Below, in pieces: positions 1 to 8,537 of a stretch of 34,000 nucleotides of DNA. Source of the DNA: Phycisphaerales bacterium (GTDB taxonomy: Bacteria; Planctomycetota; Phycisphaerae; UBA1845); contig QZJT01000006.1 of the NCBI GenBank assembly GCA_003597935.1, positions 1 through 34,000 on the forward strand. The letters are read 5' to 3'. Each line of letters starts with the position of its first letter. Within the stretch, counting starts at the first letter, position 1. The translations under genes were made by a program, and so were the position numbers. Under the pieces are notes generated by a model, which did no database searches, had not been told where the DNA came from, and saw nothing but the letters and a program-made list of their open reading frames with translations.

Positions 1-611
1 TCGCGCAGGATGTCGGCCGCCAGCTTGCGGATCGGCCCCGGCATCGTGGCGGAGAACATCAGCGTCTGCCGCCGCCGGGGCACGGCCGCCAGGATCTTCC
101 TGATCGGCGGCAGGAACCCCATGTCCAGCATCCGGTCCGCTTCGTCCAGGATCAGGATCTCGACGTGGGCCAGGCTCACCAGCGCCTGCCCCATCAGGTC
201 CAGCAGCCGCCCGGGCGTAGCCACCAGCACGTCCACGCCCTCTCGCAGGGCCGTTACCTGCCGGCTCTGCGTCACGCCACCGTAGACGACCGTCTGGCGG
301 ATGCGGGTGTTGCGCCCGTAGGTGGCGAAGCTGTCGTGGATCTGCTGGGCCAGTTCGCGGGTGGGGCTGAGCACCAGCGTGCGGATGCTCCGCGCAGCCG
401 GCTTGCCGCCGCGCGCCTGCGAAAGCCGCTGAAGCACGGGAAGGGCGAACGCGGCCGTCTTGCCGGTGCCCGTTTGGGCGCAGCCCAGCACGTCGCGGCC
501 TTCCAGCACGTACGGGATGGCCTTTTCCTGGATGGGGGTGAGTTCGCGGTAGCCCTCGGAGCGTACGGCGGACAGCAGCGGCTCCATCAGCCGCAGTTCT
601 TCAAATCGCAT
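1..611 (-). CDS. rhlE: DEAD-box ATP-dependent RNA helicase, RhlE-like (3' end outside window)
   Basis: ATP-dependent RNA helicase that remodels RNA or RNPs in the cytoplasm. About 203 N-terminal residues of the first RecA-like domain are visible. The Q motif is near residue 28 (TPIQEKAIP), motif I AQTGTGKT at 45-52, motif Ia PTREL at 83-87, GG near 111, TPGRLLD at 132-138, motif II DEAD at 156-159 and motif III SAT near 188. The helicase C domain lies beyond position 1. The ATG at 611 puts the protein start just upstream of the Q motif ([13 protein letters not shown]), as in RhlE. The gap to the next gene (612-877) shows nothing recognisable. The helicase call is firm; the RhlE subtype rests on overall resemblance and needs the missing half. 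Confidence 0.93.
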   Translation of the reverse strand, partial: MRFEELRLMEPLLSAVRSEGYRELTPIQEKAIPYVLEGRDVLGCAQTGTGKTAAFALPVLQRLSQARGGKPAARSIRTLVLSPTRELAQQIHDSFATYGRNTRIRQTVVYGGVTQSRQVTALREGVDVLVATPGRLLDLMGQALVSLAHVEILILDEADRMLDMGFLPPIRKILAAVPRRRQTLMFSATMPGPIRKLAADILR

Positions 612-877
612 TCAGAATCTCTGTCAAAAACCCAGGCTGCGGATGTGTCGGACGCGCATCGCGTCAGTCAAAAGCCATCGGTGCCTGGCTGCTCCAATGG
701 CTGTAGTTCCACGGGATGCAGGTGCAGTATAGGCGGCCGCGGCGCCGCTGTCAAACGGAGGCCGAACCCCCGGCGCGGCCGCCGAACGGGTGTCTTATCG
801 GCACAACGGCGGTTGAGCGTGATCGCACGACACCAGCGGGAACCGTCGGTTCGCCCGCAGACGGGCTTGCACCGCGG

Positions 878-2797
878 CTACAACCCCCCGGCCGCTTCGC
901 GGCGTTCGTGCCGTGTGCCGCCCGCGACGACGATGCTGCGATCGGCGCCGCGCTCCAGCGGCACGCGCCAGGCGAATCGCAACGGGACGCACACTCCTGT
1001 GTCGCCCTCCGCGCACGCGGCCATGGCCGCGTCGATGAGCCATGTTCCGGGAACACGGCCGGTCCGGGCGGGAATGGCGACCTCGATCGGCAGCCGATCA
1101 GCGCGACCGGTCTGTTGCATCAGCGTGCCCCCACCGGAACCTCCGCCGCCCGATCGCACCCGCACGGACCACGGCGCCTCGGCGCTGAGCTTCATGCCGG
1201 CCGGCAGCGCCGGGTGAATGATGAGCCGCACGTCCTGGTCCGGGTCGATCGCTGCCGCGGGCGACTCGATCCGTCGCTCTTCGTCCGATGCGTCCGATCG
1301 CGTCGGGGGTTCCAGGCCCTCGAACACCAGTTCGCGCCAGCAGCCCGACGCCAGGCCGATCCACAGGATGCGATGGTTGTTGGTGTCGGCGACGTAGAGG
1401 TCGTCACCCAGAACGGACAGTCCGCCCGGCTCGAAGAAGGCGGGCCTGCCGTCGGCGGTCGAAGCGCCGGCGGCGCCGGTTCCGAACAGGGTCGTGAGCG
1501 TTCGTGCGCCCGGATCGATGCGCTTGATCTTGTGGTTGTACGTGTCAGCCACCAGCAGCGTCATGCCGTGCGGTGCGATGCCGAGCGGGTGCTGCAACTT
1601 CGCCTTCGGTGCGGCGCCGTCCACGTCGCCGAAAGAGAACAGCCCTTCGCCGATGATCGTCGACACCTGCTCGGTGGCCATGTCGATCCTGCGGACGGCG
1701 CTGGCTTCGCTGTCGGCCACGTACAGGTTCCCTCCTGCCGCACAGATGCCGGAGGGTTGAGCGAGCGCTGACGTTTCCGTCGGGCCGTCCACCAGGTTTT
1801 CCCGGCCGGAGCCGGCGAAGGCCCGCGCGAAACCGACCGGCATGTCGATCCGCCATATCTGATGCGCTCCGGCCATGGCGACGTACAGCGTCGAGCCTTC
1901 GATGGCGATGTCCCAGGGGGAGTTGATGCCCTGCCCGGCGCCCATGCCCCCCCCGGCGCGATCGTTGTCCAGCTCGCCGGTGCCCACGGCCGTGGAAACC
2001 TCGAACGTTTCCAGATCGATCGCGCGGATCAGATGGTTCTCGGTGTCGGCGACGTAAAGCCTGCCGTGTGCGGCCGCGAGTCCCTGGGGATGGTTGAAGG
2101 TGGCGGACTCGGCGGGGCCGTCAGCGCGACCTACCTCGCCGCTGCCGACAACGCGCACTAGCCGGCAGCGCCCCTGCTCGTCCGGCAGTTCGGCGACGAC
2201 GACGCGGTTGTGGTTCGAGTCGGCCACGTACAGCCGCCCGTTCGCGGCATCCGCGCAGACTTTCCCCGGGAACGCCAGCCCGCCGGTCGCTCGTACCGAC
2301 GCATCTTTCTGGACCGAAAGCGGTCCGGTCGCCAGCGTTCCGGCCGCACGTCCGCTGGCAAGCGCCGCCGCAATGGCCTTGTCGAGGGCGTCGCGGTTGC
2401 CCTCACCCGCGAGTTGTCCCGCGACATATCCCGCGCTGTCGATGACGACAAGCGTGGGCCAGCTTCGCGCCGCGTAGGCCCGCCAGATCTTCATGTTGTC
2501 GTCGATGACGACCGGGTGCTGGATTTCGTAACGCAGGATCGCCGCCCGGATCGTCTCGCGGTTGGCCTCGTTGTGGAACTTGGCGCTGTGGACGCCGATG
2601 AAGGTGACCGGCTCGGCCGCGTACTTGTGCTCCAGCCACGCCAGGTCGGGCAGGACGTGGATGCAGTTGATGCAGCAGTAGGTCCAGAAGTCCAGCACGA
2701 CCACCTGCCCGCGCAGCTCACCGTCGAAGCGCAGGGGCCGGTCGGTGTTCAGCCAACCCAGCGGGGTTTCGAGTTCCGGGGCACGAACGGACGGCAT
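878..2797 (-). CDS. Thioredoxin-like / NHL-repeat protein (NHLRC2-type)
   Basis: A protein of 639 residues fusing an N-terminal thioredoxin-like domain (about residues 5-150) to an NHL-repeat beta-propeller (about 165-510) and a C-terminal beta-rich domain. The thioredoxin part carries a CCINC motif at 41-45 after VVLDFWTY, the variant found in NHLRC2 homologs in place of CGPC. The propeller shows repeated blades of the LYVADSNHNRVV and LYVADTENHLIR type. No signal peptide is visible, so a cytoplasmic location is likely. I chose the ATG at 2797 because GGAGA lies six bases upstream; the frame stays open to 2842 but without a comparable RBS. It could act in thiol-disulfide or redox signalling; the substrate is unknown. 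It is transcribed towards the helicase but separated from it by about 270 bp. Confidence 0.85.
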   Translation of the reverse strand: MPSVRAPELETPLGWLNTDRPLRFDGELRGQVVVLDFWTYCCINCIHVLPDLAWLEHKYAAEPVTFIGVHSAKFHNEANRETIRAAILRYEIQHPVVIDDNMKIWRAYAARSWPTLVVIDSAGYVAGQLAGEGNRDALDKAIAAALASGRAAGTLATGPLSVQKDASVRATGGLAFPGKVCADAANGRLYVADSNHNRVVVAELPDEQGRCRLVRVVGSGEVGRADGPAESATFNHPQGLAAAHGRLYVADTENHLIRAIDLETFEVSTAVGTGELDNDRAGGGMGAGQGINSPWDIAIEGSTLYVAMAGAHQIWRIDMPVGFARAFAGSGRENLVDGPTETSALAQPSGICAAGGNLYVADSEASAVRRIDMATEQVSTIIGEGLFSFGDVDGAAPKAKLQHPLGIAPHGMTLLVADTYNHKIKRIDPGARTLTTLFGTGAAGASTADGRPAFFEPGGLSVLGDDLYVADTNNHRILWIGLASGCWRELVFEGLEPPTRSDASDEERRIESPAAAIDPDQDVRLIIHPALPAGMKLSAEAPWSVRVRSGGGGSGGGTLMQQTGRADRLPIEVAIPARTGRVPGTWLIDAAMAACAEGDTGVCVPLRFAWRVPLERGADRSIVVAGGTRHERREAAGGL

Positions 2798-3006
2798 CGC
2801 GAATCTCCACGCGGCTTGCTCCAACGAACAACGGTCCATCACAGCCAGTCGGGTTCATCTCGGCCGAGCGGATCCGCCGGGCGGATTGTAGCGTCCGGTT
2901 GTCGGATGTCGGCCTCGACGGACCTTGCCCTGGGACACGCCACTGGCGGTCCCACGTGGCGAGCACGGCAGGAAACGTCGGGAACCGCTCTGCGCCGGTG
3001 GTCGCC

Positions 3007-3471
3007 TTACGGCTGGGACGGCCCGTCCGACGCCACAAGTCGCTCGGGCATGAGCACCGTGATGCCTGGATAACGTGCAAAGTCCTTGTCGTTGAAGGTG
3101 AGAATATGAGCGATGTCGAAGACCTTCATGGCCGCGACAAGCCGTGCGTCATGCGTGCTTTTGCCCTTCACATGGTGGTTGGCGACGATTTCCTCCCAGA
3201 GCGGAAGGACGGCCGGCGAATCCGGGTACACCGGGAACAGTCGCCGAAGGCGTGCCACTTCGGCTCGTGCCTACGCGACAGTCAGGCCGAGCCCGTTCTC
3301 GCCGACCGGGCGGGTAGCGACCGCCCAGAACTCGTACACGACTTGTGCGACGAGGCAGACTTGCTCGCCCCTGGCCTTGACGATATCGACTGCTTGAAAC
3401 GCGAGGCTGTGCTGCGAGTGCCCCGGCTGGGCGGTTCGGGTGAGGATGTTGGTGTCGACCAGGACGCTCAT
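3007..3471 (-). pseudogene. vapC: VapC-like PIN-domain toxin interrupted by an in-frame TAG
   Basis: PIN-domain ribonuclease toxin. The reading frame starts MSVLVDTNILTR at 3471 and runs to TAG at 3271-3273. The same frame, with no indel, then continues ARAEVARLRRLFPVY to 3007. The joined product (about 154 residues) has the expected PIN acidic residues: D6 in VDTN, E in VVYEFW, D in HDARLVAAM, and the FNDKDFARYPGI end. The amber codon sits in a helix where VapC relatives usually have Glu or Gln (GLGLTVA-x-ARAEV), so one base change (GAG or CAG to TAG) explains it. A GTG at 3256-3258 could reinitiate the C-terminal half, but that half lacks the first catalytic aspartate. The start overlaps the upstream antitoxin by ATGA. 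Inactivation is most likely; a sequencing error or suppression is possible. Confidence 0.85.
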
Positions 3472-3725
3472 TCGCCGCGTCCGGCGTAAATGCTCTCGCG
3501 GCTGTCGTCGACCGCCCGGTCAAGCCGCCGGTGGCTGGCGGCCCACTCGTGCCACTCTCTCGACCATTGCTGCGGTGACAACGCCGGAGTATTGAGGCCG
3601 TTCGTGCCCGCGACCCTCTCCTCGACAACTTCGAGGACGAAGGTCGCAAGGTCCTTGCCCGCGGCTGTCGCCTGTTCGCGGAGTCTGACCTCCGCCTCCG
3701 GGGAAAGGGGGATTTGTAGCGTCAT
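3468..3725 (-). CDS. vapB: VapB-like ribbon-helix-helix antitoxin
   Basis: Small protein of 85 residues. Its N-terminal 40 residues (MTLQIPLSPEAEVRLREQA and onwards) fit a ribbon-helix-helix DNA-binding fold, and the acidic, Trp-containing tail (WSREWHEWAASH) probably wraps the toxin. It would neutralise the PIN toxin encoded next and repress its own promoter. The ATG at 3725 was chosen because AGGAG lies eight bases upstream; the frame stays open further upstream without an RBS. It shares a 4-bp ATGA overlap with the toxin gene. A promoter with near-consensus elements lies 30 to 58 bases upstream of the start. It looks intact although its toxin partner is interrupted. The exact antitoxin family was not determined. 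Confidence 0.75.
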   Translation of the reverse strand: MTLQIPLSPEAEVRLREQATAAGKDLATFVLEVVEERVAGTNGLNTPALSPQQWSREWHEWAASHRRLDRAVDDSRESIYAGRGE

Positions 3726-3741
3726 GGGCGCTGCTCCTGCA

Positions 3742-3951
3742 TCAGGCTGTACAGAGTATACCGCGAGCCGACAGGCACGGCAAAGTGGGTTTGCGGACGT
3801 TGCGGGCAATAAAGGCGGCGGCGATGATGTCGGCGGCGCGCACTACCGCTTCCAGGTTCACGCCGGTGGCGATGCCCATGCGGCGCAGCTCGATCGTCGC
3901 AGCCACCGTTGCGCCACCGCGGATGACGCGCCGGAAGGTGAGCCGCGAGTC
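3742..3951 (-). pseudogene. Possible C-terminal remnant of a HMG-CoA-lyase-like (DRE-TIM) enzyme
   Basis: A minus-strand frame open only from 3951 to a TGA at 3742 encodes about 69 residues. Its centre reads LRRMGIATGVNLEAVVRAAD, which resembles the C-terminal GIxTGVDLxxLxxA segment of hydroxymethylglutaryl-CoA lyase and related DRE-TIM aldolases. There is no convincing start, no catalytic barrel and no room for one, because the glycosyltransferase gene ends at 4021. It overlaps the promoter of the vapBC-like operon. The likeness is one short motif, so chance similarity in GC-rich DNA is quite possible. Confidence 0.3.
3755..3783 (-). promoter_or_regulatory. Sigma70-type promoter of the vapBC-like operon
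   Basis: On the minus strand TTGCCG (3783-3778), a 17-base spacer and TATACT (3760-3755) lie about 30 bases before the antitoxin start. The palindrome CTGTACAG (3747-3754) falls in the expected initial transcribed region and could be an antitoxin operator. Element match and spacing are seen directly; activity is inferred. Confidence 0.6.
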
Positions 3952-4020
3952 TCACCCTGCGCGGAACTTGTGTCTTCGACGTGGCCGCCGGCCGCGCGCG
4001 CTGACAAAGCCCACGCCGGC

Positions 4021-6060
4021 TCAGTTCACGGCTTCCAGCCGCTCGCGGATCTTCTCGCTGTCCGGCTTCAGCTCGAGGGCCTTGCGCCACACCTCTCGCC
4101 GCTCGTCAGCGCTGCGGCCCTGGGCATCATACACCAGGCCAAGGTAGAACCACCCGGTCTCGTCGTGCGGACGGTCGATCGTGGCCAGCCGGGCGAACCG
4201 CTCGGCCACGTCCAGCGGGCGGCGCACATGCTTCAGGGTCGCGCCGGAAGCGTGTTGGGAGTAGAAGTAGTGGGCGAGCAGCAGATAGACCGTCTCGCGG
4301 CGCGGGGCGGCCGATGCCGCGCGGCCGGACGAGAGATCGTCCAGCGTTGCCAGCGAACTCGTGCCGTACATCGGCTCGAACTCAGCGTACGGCGCCCAGC
4401 GCAGCGGTCCGGTCCACAGCGCCAGGCCCATCACGCAGCCCGCCAGCGCCGTGGCGCCGATGCCGCCTGCGGCGGTGCCGCTTCGCGTCGAGGGAGTGAG
4501 GGAGTAAGGGAGTGCGGGAGTAAGGGAAGAAGCCGAAGCGCGCGTTCCAGAGCCCGGCGGCTTGGGCTTTCCGCGAACGGACGAGTGGCGGAAGCAGACC
4601 GGCGTCGACGCCACCGTCCAGGCCACTCCGCCGAGGATGATCGCCCACACGGCGAACGTGGCGACGCTCCACGTCCGCTCGCTCCATGAGATCCAGGCCA
4701 GTGTGGCCGCTGGAATGACGCCGGCCGCGACGTGCCAGGGTGCGGTCAGCACATTCCGGCGGGCCGTTCGGCTCGATATTGCAAGCGCGATCAGCAGCCA
4801 CAGCGCCGGTAGATAGAGCACGTGGAAGCGCGCCCCGGCCGTGCCGCGCGCGGTGATGACGATCGTCCCCACCACCACCCACACCGCCAGCGCCAACGCC
4901 GCCTCGCGCCGCCGCGTCCAGCCGCGTGTGGTGTCGCCGGAAGCGCCCCGAGCGGCCCGGCTCGCCGCACCTGTGACATCTTGCAGCGTTGGCGGCCGCA
5001 GTTTCTTGGGGAAGTCCGCGCGGGCTGAAGCCCGCGGCTCGCTGGCGGCTTTTGACGTCGCGCTCCCGGCTGACGACGCGGCGGCGGCCGGGCGTCGGCG
5101 TATGGCCCGCATCGCGCCGTGCGCCGCGCAGGCGATGCTCGTCACCGCCGGCACGATGAGCAGGACGTTCCACGGCCACACCCGCCCGTCCAGCCACACC
5201 TGCATGGCGTCGCGCCAGGTTCCGGTGACGTGGGCTTTCGTTTTCTGGTAGTCGAGCGTCAACGACGCCAGCAGCGACCAGACGTCCTGCGCCGTCGTGG
5301 CTTCATGGACGATCGGCCGGTCGGCGAAGTGAGCGTTCGCAATCAGCAACCAGGCGAGCACCGGCACGGCCGCGACGACGGTGGAAACCACCAGCGCTTT
5401 GATCCGCGCCGTTCGCCCGCGCGGCGACAGCGCCCACGTCGCCAGTTCCGCCAGCCCGCAGAGGCCGATGACGAAGATCGCCTTGCCCAGAAACGTCAGC
5501 GCTAAGCCCGCCCACATCAGGCCGCGCAGCCACCCGCGCTGCCGCGACCCCACCGATGCAACGACCGGCAAGATGAAGACGATCATCAACGACTCGAAGA
5601 AATCGCTACGGCTGTTGAGGAACGCCAGCACGTCCGAGCAGGCCAGCAGCACGACGAAGACCCCCGCCACCCGCCGGCCGAAACGCCGCCGCACCAGCGC
5701 CCAGCCCAGCGGCAGCGCCGCCAGACCGAGCGCGACCGGCGCCGCCCGCAGCGCAGTCAGCGAAATCTCACCCGCGGCGCGGTAGACCGCGTATTCGACC
5801 CACCACCACAGCGGAGCGGTCCCGCTGCTGCGGGTCATCGGCGTTTCGACCGCCAGCGCCGTCGTCGACGCCTCCATGTCCAGCAGACCCACCGCGACCA
5901 CGAAGACTTCGTCGTAGCCTACCCCCAGTCGATACGTCAGCGCCAGCCGGTAGGCCGCGCTCAGCGCCACCAGCGCGACCACAAGCGACGTGGCGGGACG
6001 ATGATGGGTGGGGTACGGACTGCGAGCAGCAGTTGATGATTCTGACGTGGAGGTCGCCAT
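4021..6060 (-). CDS. Polytopic GT-C-type glycosyltransferase (PMT/GT39-like) with C-terminal TPR-like tail
   Basis: Membrane protein of 679 residues. After a short N-terminal tail the first membrane helix (about 24-45) is followed by GYDEVF at 48-53, an acidic pair in the first external loop as in the catalytic site of GT-C enzymes that use polyprenyl-phosphate sugars. About ten or more further hydrophobic segments follow, then a helical tail (from about 600) ending in a TPR-like unit (GWFYLGLVYDAQGR, KALELKPDS). It probably transfers a sugar to lipid or protein outside the cytoplasmic membrane; donor and acceptor are unknown. Two hydrophilic loops contain repeat DNA that is read in frame: a palindromic repeat near residues 340-348 and a GAGGGAGT octamer array near 511-524. 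It starts 26 bases after the DUF3368 toxin gene, so cotranscription is possible. No good RBS is visible at the ATG. Confidence 0.75.
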   Translation of the reverse strand: MATSTSESSTAARSPYPTHHRPATSLVVALVALSAAYRLALTYRLGVGYDEVFVVAVGLLDMEASTTALAVETPMTRSSGTAPLWWWVEYAVYRAAGEISLTALRAAPVALGLAALPLGWALVRRRFGRRVAGVFVVLLACSDVLAFLNSRSDFFESLMIVFILPVVASVGSRQRGWLRGLMWAGLALTFLGKAIFVIGLCGLAELATWALSPRGRTARIKALVVSTVVAAVPVLAWLLIANAHFADRPIVHEATTAQDVWSLLASLTLDYQKTKAHVTGTWRDAMQVWLDGRVWPWNVLLIVPAVTSIACAAHGAMRAIRRRPAAAASSAGSATSKAASEPRASARADFPKKLRPPTLQDVTGAASRAARGASGDTTRGWTRRREAALALAVWVVVGTIVITARGTAGARFHVLYLPALWLLIALAISSRTARRNVLTAPWHVAAGVIPAATLAWISWSERTWSVATFAVWAIILGGVAWTVASTPVCFRHSSVRGKPKPPGSGTRASASSLTPALPYSLTPSTRSGTAAGGIGATALAGCVMGLALWTGPLRWAPYAEFEPMYGTSSLATLDDLSSGRAASAAPRRETVYLLLAHYFYSQHASGATLKHVRRPLDVAERFARLATIDRPHDETGWFYLGLVYDAQGRSADERREVWRKALELKPDSEKIRERLEAVN
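4490..4529. repeat. GAGGGAGT octamer array inside the glycosyltransferase gene
   Basis: Five head-to-tail octamers read GAGGGAGT, GAGGGAGT, AAGGGAGT, GCGGGAGT and AAGGGAAG. On the coding strand they give a low-complexity SLTPALPYSLTPS stretch. The same octamer family, in the opposite orientation, lies at 22286-22349 and 27061-27104. Confidence 0.85.
5016..5044. repeat. Dispersed palindromic repeat, copy 1 (within the glycosyltransferase gene)
   Basis: Contains the perfect inverted repeat CGCGGGCT-GA-AGCCCGCG (5019-5026 / 5029-5036) followed by GCTCGCT. A near-identical copy lies in the repeat-rich region at 22038-22066. Here it is translated in frame as part of a hydrophilic loop. Confidence 0.7.
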
Positions 6061-6086
6061 CGGGCATCAGGCGTTTTGCGGACACG

Positions 6087-6566
6087 CTACGCCGGACGGT
6101 CTGCGATTCGATCCAGGATGGCTCGAACCAGCTTCTCGTCGAGGTAGAAAGTCGTTTGCTGAAGCGCTTCGATCGTCCGTGCGAAATCAAGCAGGCCGCG
6201 ATCAGACGCTTCGTGTAGGACGGCGAGGGTTCCCGCTACCCGCAATCCGAGGTTCATCGCGACGCGGCGGGCCTTAGCCTCATCCAACAGGATGCGGTCG
6301 GCGTTCAGTTCCCGTGCCAAGGCGATGGCTTCGCTTTCGCCTGCATCGAGGTCGAGTGAGCGGTCAACGGTGCGCGGAACTCGAACGCCCAACCACGGCG
6401 GCGGATGGCACATCCACTCGCGTACCGCCGCGGCGGCTCCCGCCCTCGAGAGTTCCATGACCACCGCTGGCGGAGCAACGACCGCGCCGAATATTGCTGG
6501 AAGGACGTCGTCGTGCCCTAACAGGATGAGGTAGTTCAGCGGCGACGTATTGGAGACGACGATCAC
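6087..6566 (-). CDS. DUF3368 PIN-like toxin of a UPF0175/DUF3368 module
   Basis: Protein of 159 residues with the DUF3368 pattern. The N-terminus MIVVSNTSPLNYL has Asn in place of the usual first PIN aspartate, which is normal in this family. The middle LDAGESEAIALARE and LLDEAKARRVA give the later acidic residues, and GLRVAGTLAVL follows. It is a putative ribonuclease toxin acting on cellular RNA. Its ATG overlaps the last codons of the preceding antitoxin gene by 4 bp (ATGA), which indicates translational coupling. The frame is complete and undamaged, unlike the vapC-like gene 3 kb away. The glycosyltransferase gene follows after 26 bp. Confidence 0.85.
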   Translation of the reverse strand: MIVVSNTSPLNYLILLGHDDVLPAIFGAVVAPPAVVMELSRAGAAAAVREWMCHPPPWLGVRVPRTVDRSLDLDAGESEAIALARELNADRILLDEAKARRVAMNLGLRVAGTLAVLHEASDRGLLDFARTIEALQQTTFYLDEKLVRAILDRIADRPA

Positions 6567-6826
6567 CGGCTGCCGTTCCGCAACTCACGCAAGCTCTCAC
6601 AGTCAGCGTCGAAGTCGGCCAACGTGTAGTTCACGGGAATACCGCGGTCCTTCATGAAGCCGTATGCTCCGTCTATCGAAAGATCCAGAAGGCGCGCCGC
6701 TTGTCCTATCGAGAGCCTACCCCTCCGATAGGCCTCAGCAACCAGGGCGTCGCGCGCGATGCGGTCCATGTCCTGCCCCAGCACCTCTCGCAGCTTGGAT
6801 TCGGCTTCCGTGTCGATTGTGATCAT
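6563..6826 (-). CDS. UPF0175 family antitoxin
   Basis: Protein of 87 residues matching UPF0175, the usual partner of DUF3368 toxins. Its core RRGRLSIGQAARLLDLS is a helix-turn-helix, and GFMKDRGIPVNYTLADFDAD is the typical C-terminal end. The ATG at 6826 is preferred over the GTG at 6835 because AGGTGA lies five bases before it. TACAAT (minus strand, 6849-6844) is a good -10 about 17 bases upstream, but I find no matching -35, so the mRNA may have a very short leader. It overlaps the toxin gene by 4 bp. The upstream stretch to the pilin gene (6850-7059) shows nothing recognisable. Confidence 0.85.
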   Translation of the reverse strand: MITIDTEAESKLREVLGQDMDRIARDALVAEAYRRGRLSIGQAARLLDLSIDGAYGFMKDRGIPVNYTLADFDADCESLRELRNGSR

Positions 6827-7059
6827 AGCGGTCACCTATCCCAATTGTACCACAGGCACGCCCCGGAGACGAGCGCGTCGTCGCGCCCCTCGTCCTGCGT
6901 AAGGCAATCCCCGTATCTCGGAAGCAGAGCCAGGCAGTATGCGGTGCCAGCAACCTGCCGGTACCCGAGTCGTCGGACCCGCTTCGCCTGGAACGGCCCC
7001 GCACTTTCGCTGCAATCCGACGCCGTGCCGCAGCCTGCCTCCCGCGCGTCCCCTGCGCC

Positions 7060-7245
7060 TTACCGCGTCACGTCTTCGATCCGCTCGGCGACCATCGTGT
7101 AGATCTCCCGCACGGTCTGGCCGAGCTGGGTGGCGCCGATGATGACCGCCACGCCGACCAAAGCCAGCAGCAGGGCGTACTCGACGGTCGTCGGTCCTGC
7201 CTCGGAAACCAGGAAACGTCGAACCTCATGGGCAACGTGCGTCAT
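7060..7245 (-). CDS. flp: Flp/Fap-type pilin (Tad pilus subunit)
   Basis: Small pre-pilin of 61 residues. A charged leader (MTHVAHEVRRFLVSEAG) is followed by PTTVEYALLLALVGVAVIIG, the Flp signature: cleavage after Gly by a TadV-type prepilin peptidase, Glu at +5 and Tyr at +6 of the mature protein, then one hydrophobic helix. The mature chain would be about 44 residues. The ATG at 7245 has GGGGAG/AGAGG upstream. No other tad genes are in the window, so this is an isolated pilin gene, a common arrangement in Planctomycetes. It may build an adhesion pilus with machinery encoded elsewhere. Confidence 0.88.
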   Translation of the reverse strand: MTHVAHEVRRFLVSEAGPTTVEYALLLALVGVAVIIGATQLGQTVREIYTMVAERIEDVTR

Positions 7246-7531
7246 TGTGTCCTCTCCCCTCAGCCGCGTCACGTGCGGCGGGATCGGTCGGCGTCCCGGC
7301 GGCGGGTTCTCGATGGGCTGTCGCGGCGCCGTCGCCGCAGGCTTCGCTGGGAACACCGACACCTGATCGTAGGCGGGCTGAAATGGAGTCAAGGAGTCAG
7401 TCGCACGCCGGTACGCAGGCGACCGGTCGCCGCCCATAATCCGCCCGACGGCGTGGGCGCAGGGGCAGGATCGACGTGGACGCCTGCCAGGTCCGATCAG
7501 GGTCCGGCTGTCCGATAGGGCGTGGATGCGC

Positions 7532-8455
7532 TCAGGACGGATTCGTCGCGCGGTACGACTGGATCGCGGCGGACTCCGGCACTTTCACGCCCCACGCCAG
7601 GCCCGTCCATTCGAGCACGCGGATGACCAGGAAGCTGACGTCCAGTTGCCACCAGTACAGGCCGTGGCGGGCCGAAGTGGGAAAGGCGTGGTGGTTGTTG
7701 TGCCACCCCTCGCCGAAGGCCAGCACGCCGCACAGGAGGTTGTTGCGGCTTTCGTCGTGGCTGCGGAACGGCCGTCGCCCCCACAGATGGCAGACCGAGT
7801 TGATGCTCCACGTCACGTGCTGTACGAGGAAAACGCGGACCAGTCCCCCCCAGAGAAATCCCAGCAGTGCGCCGGACCACGTGCCGGTGATCCATCCTCC
7901 GGCCGCCGCCGGGACCACCAGCCCCAGCACCACCCAGCCGCCGAAGGAGCGGCTCACCAGGCGCAGCGTCCGGTCCGCTTCCACGTCTTTCGCGTAGCGG
8001 CCCAGGTCCTTAGCGTCCGCCAGAAACATCCAGCCGACGTGGGCGTGCCACCAGCCCGCCAGGACTCCGCGAAAACCACCGCCGAACCGGTGAGGCGAAT
8101 GCGGATCACCCTGCTCATCGCTGTGCTGGTGGTGGCGCCGGTGCGTGGCCACCCATCGGAGGATGGATCCCTGCACGGCCATCGAACCCAGCACGGCCAG
8201 CGAGGCCTTGACGGGCCACACCGTCGCGAACGCGCGATGGGTGAAGAGGCGGTGATAGCCGATCGTGATGCCCAGCCCCGTGGCCGTGTACATGACGGCC
8301 AGCAGCGCCAACTCGACCCACGAGAAGCCCCATCCCCAGAAGCCATAGATGGCCACGAGGAGGCCGACGAAGGGCAGGATGACCGCCACGAGCGTCGCCG
8401 CCCGCTGCGTCGCGGATGCCGATTCCAGCTCTTCTTTCATGCGCGCGATCGTCAC
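7532..8455 (-). CDS. Acyl-CoA (delta-9 type) fatty acid desaturase
   Basis: Integral membrane di-iron desaturase of 307 residues that would introduce a cis double bond into saturated fatty acyl chains. The three histidine boxes are present: HRLFTH (68-73), HRRHH (105-109) and HNNHH (252-256), with HxxHHxF spacing in GEGWHNNHHAFP. Hydrophobic pairs at about 20-65, 82-100 and 172-215 give the expected four-helix topology. The length fits the bacterial stearoyl-CoA-desaturase-like family. The start is uncertain: GTG at 8455 has GGGG nearby, and an ATG lies at 8440. It stands alone, about 80 bp after a small IscA-like gene on the same strand. Confidence 0.92.
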   Translation of the reverse strand: MTIARMKEELESASATQRAATLVAVILPFVGLLVAIYGFWGWGFSWVELALLAVMYTATGLGITIGYHRLFTHRAFATVWPVKASLAVLGSMAVQGSILRWVATHRRHHQHSDEQGDPHSPHRFGGGFRGVLAGWWHAHVGWMFLADAKDLGRYAKDVEADRTLRLVSRSFGGWVVLGLVVPAAAGGWITGTWSGALLGFLWGGLVRVFLVQHVTWSINSVCHLWGRRPFRSHDESRNNLLCGVLAFGEGWHNNHHAFPTSARHGLYWWQLDVSFLVIRVLEWTGLAWGVKVPESAAIQSYRATNPS

Positions 8456-8537
8456 TGAGCCCCAGCGGCTCGATCCGAGGGGCCGCCCGCAACGGCGTCG
8501 CCGGCGGAACCGAGCGACGGCCGATGCGCGATCCAGC

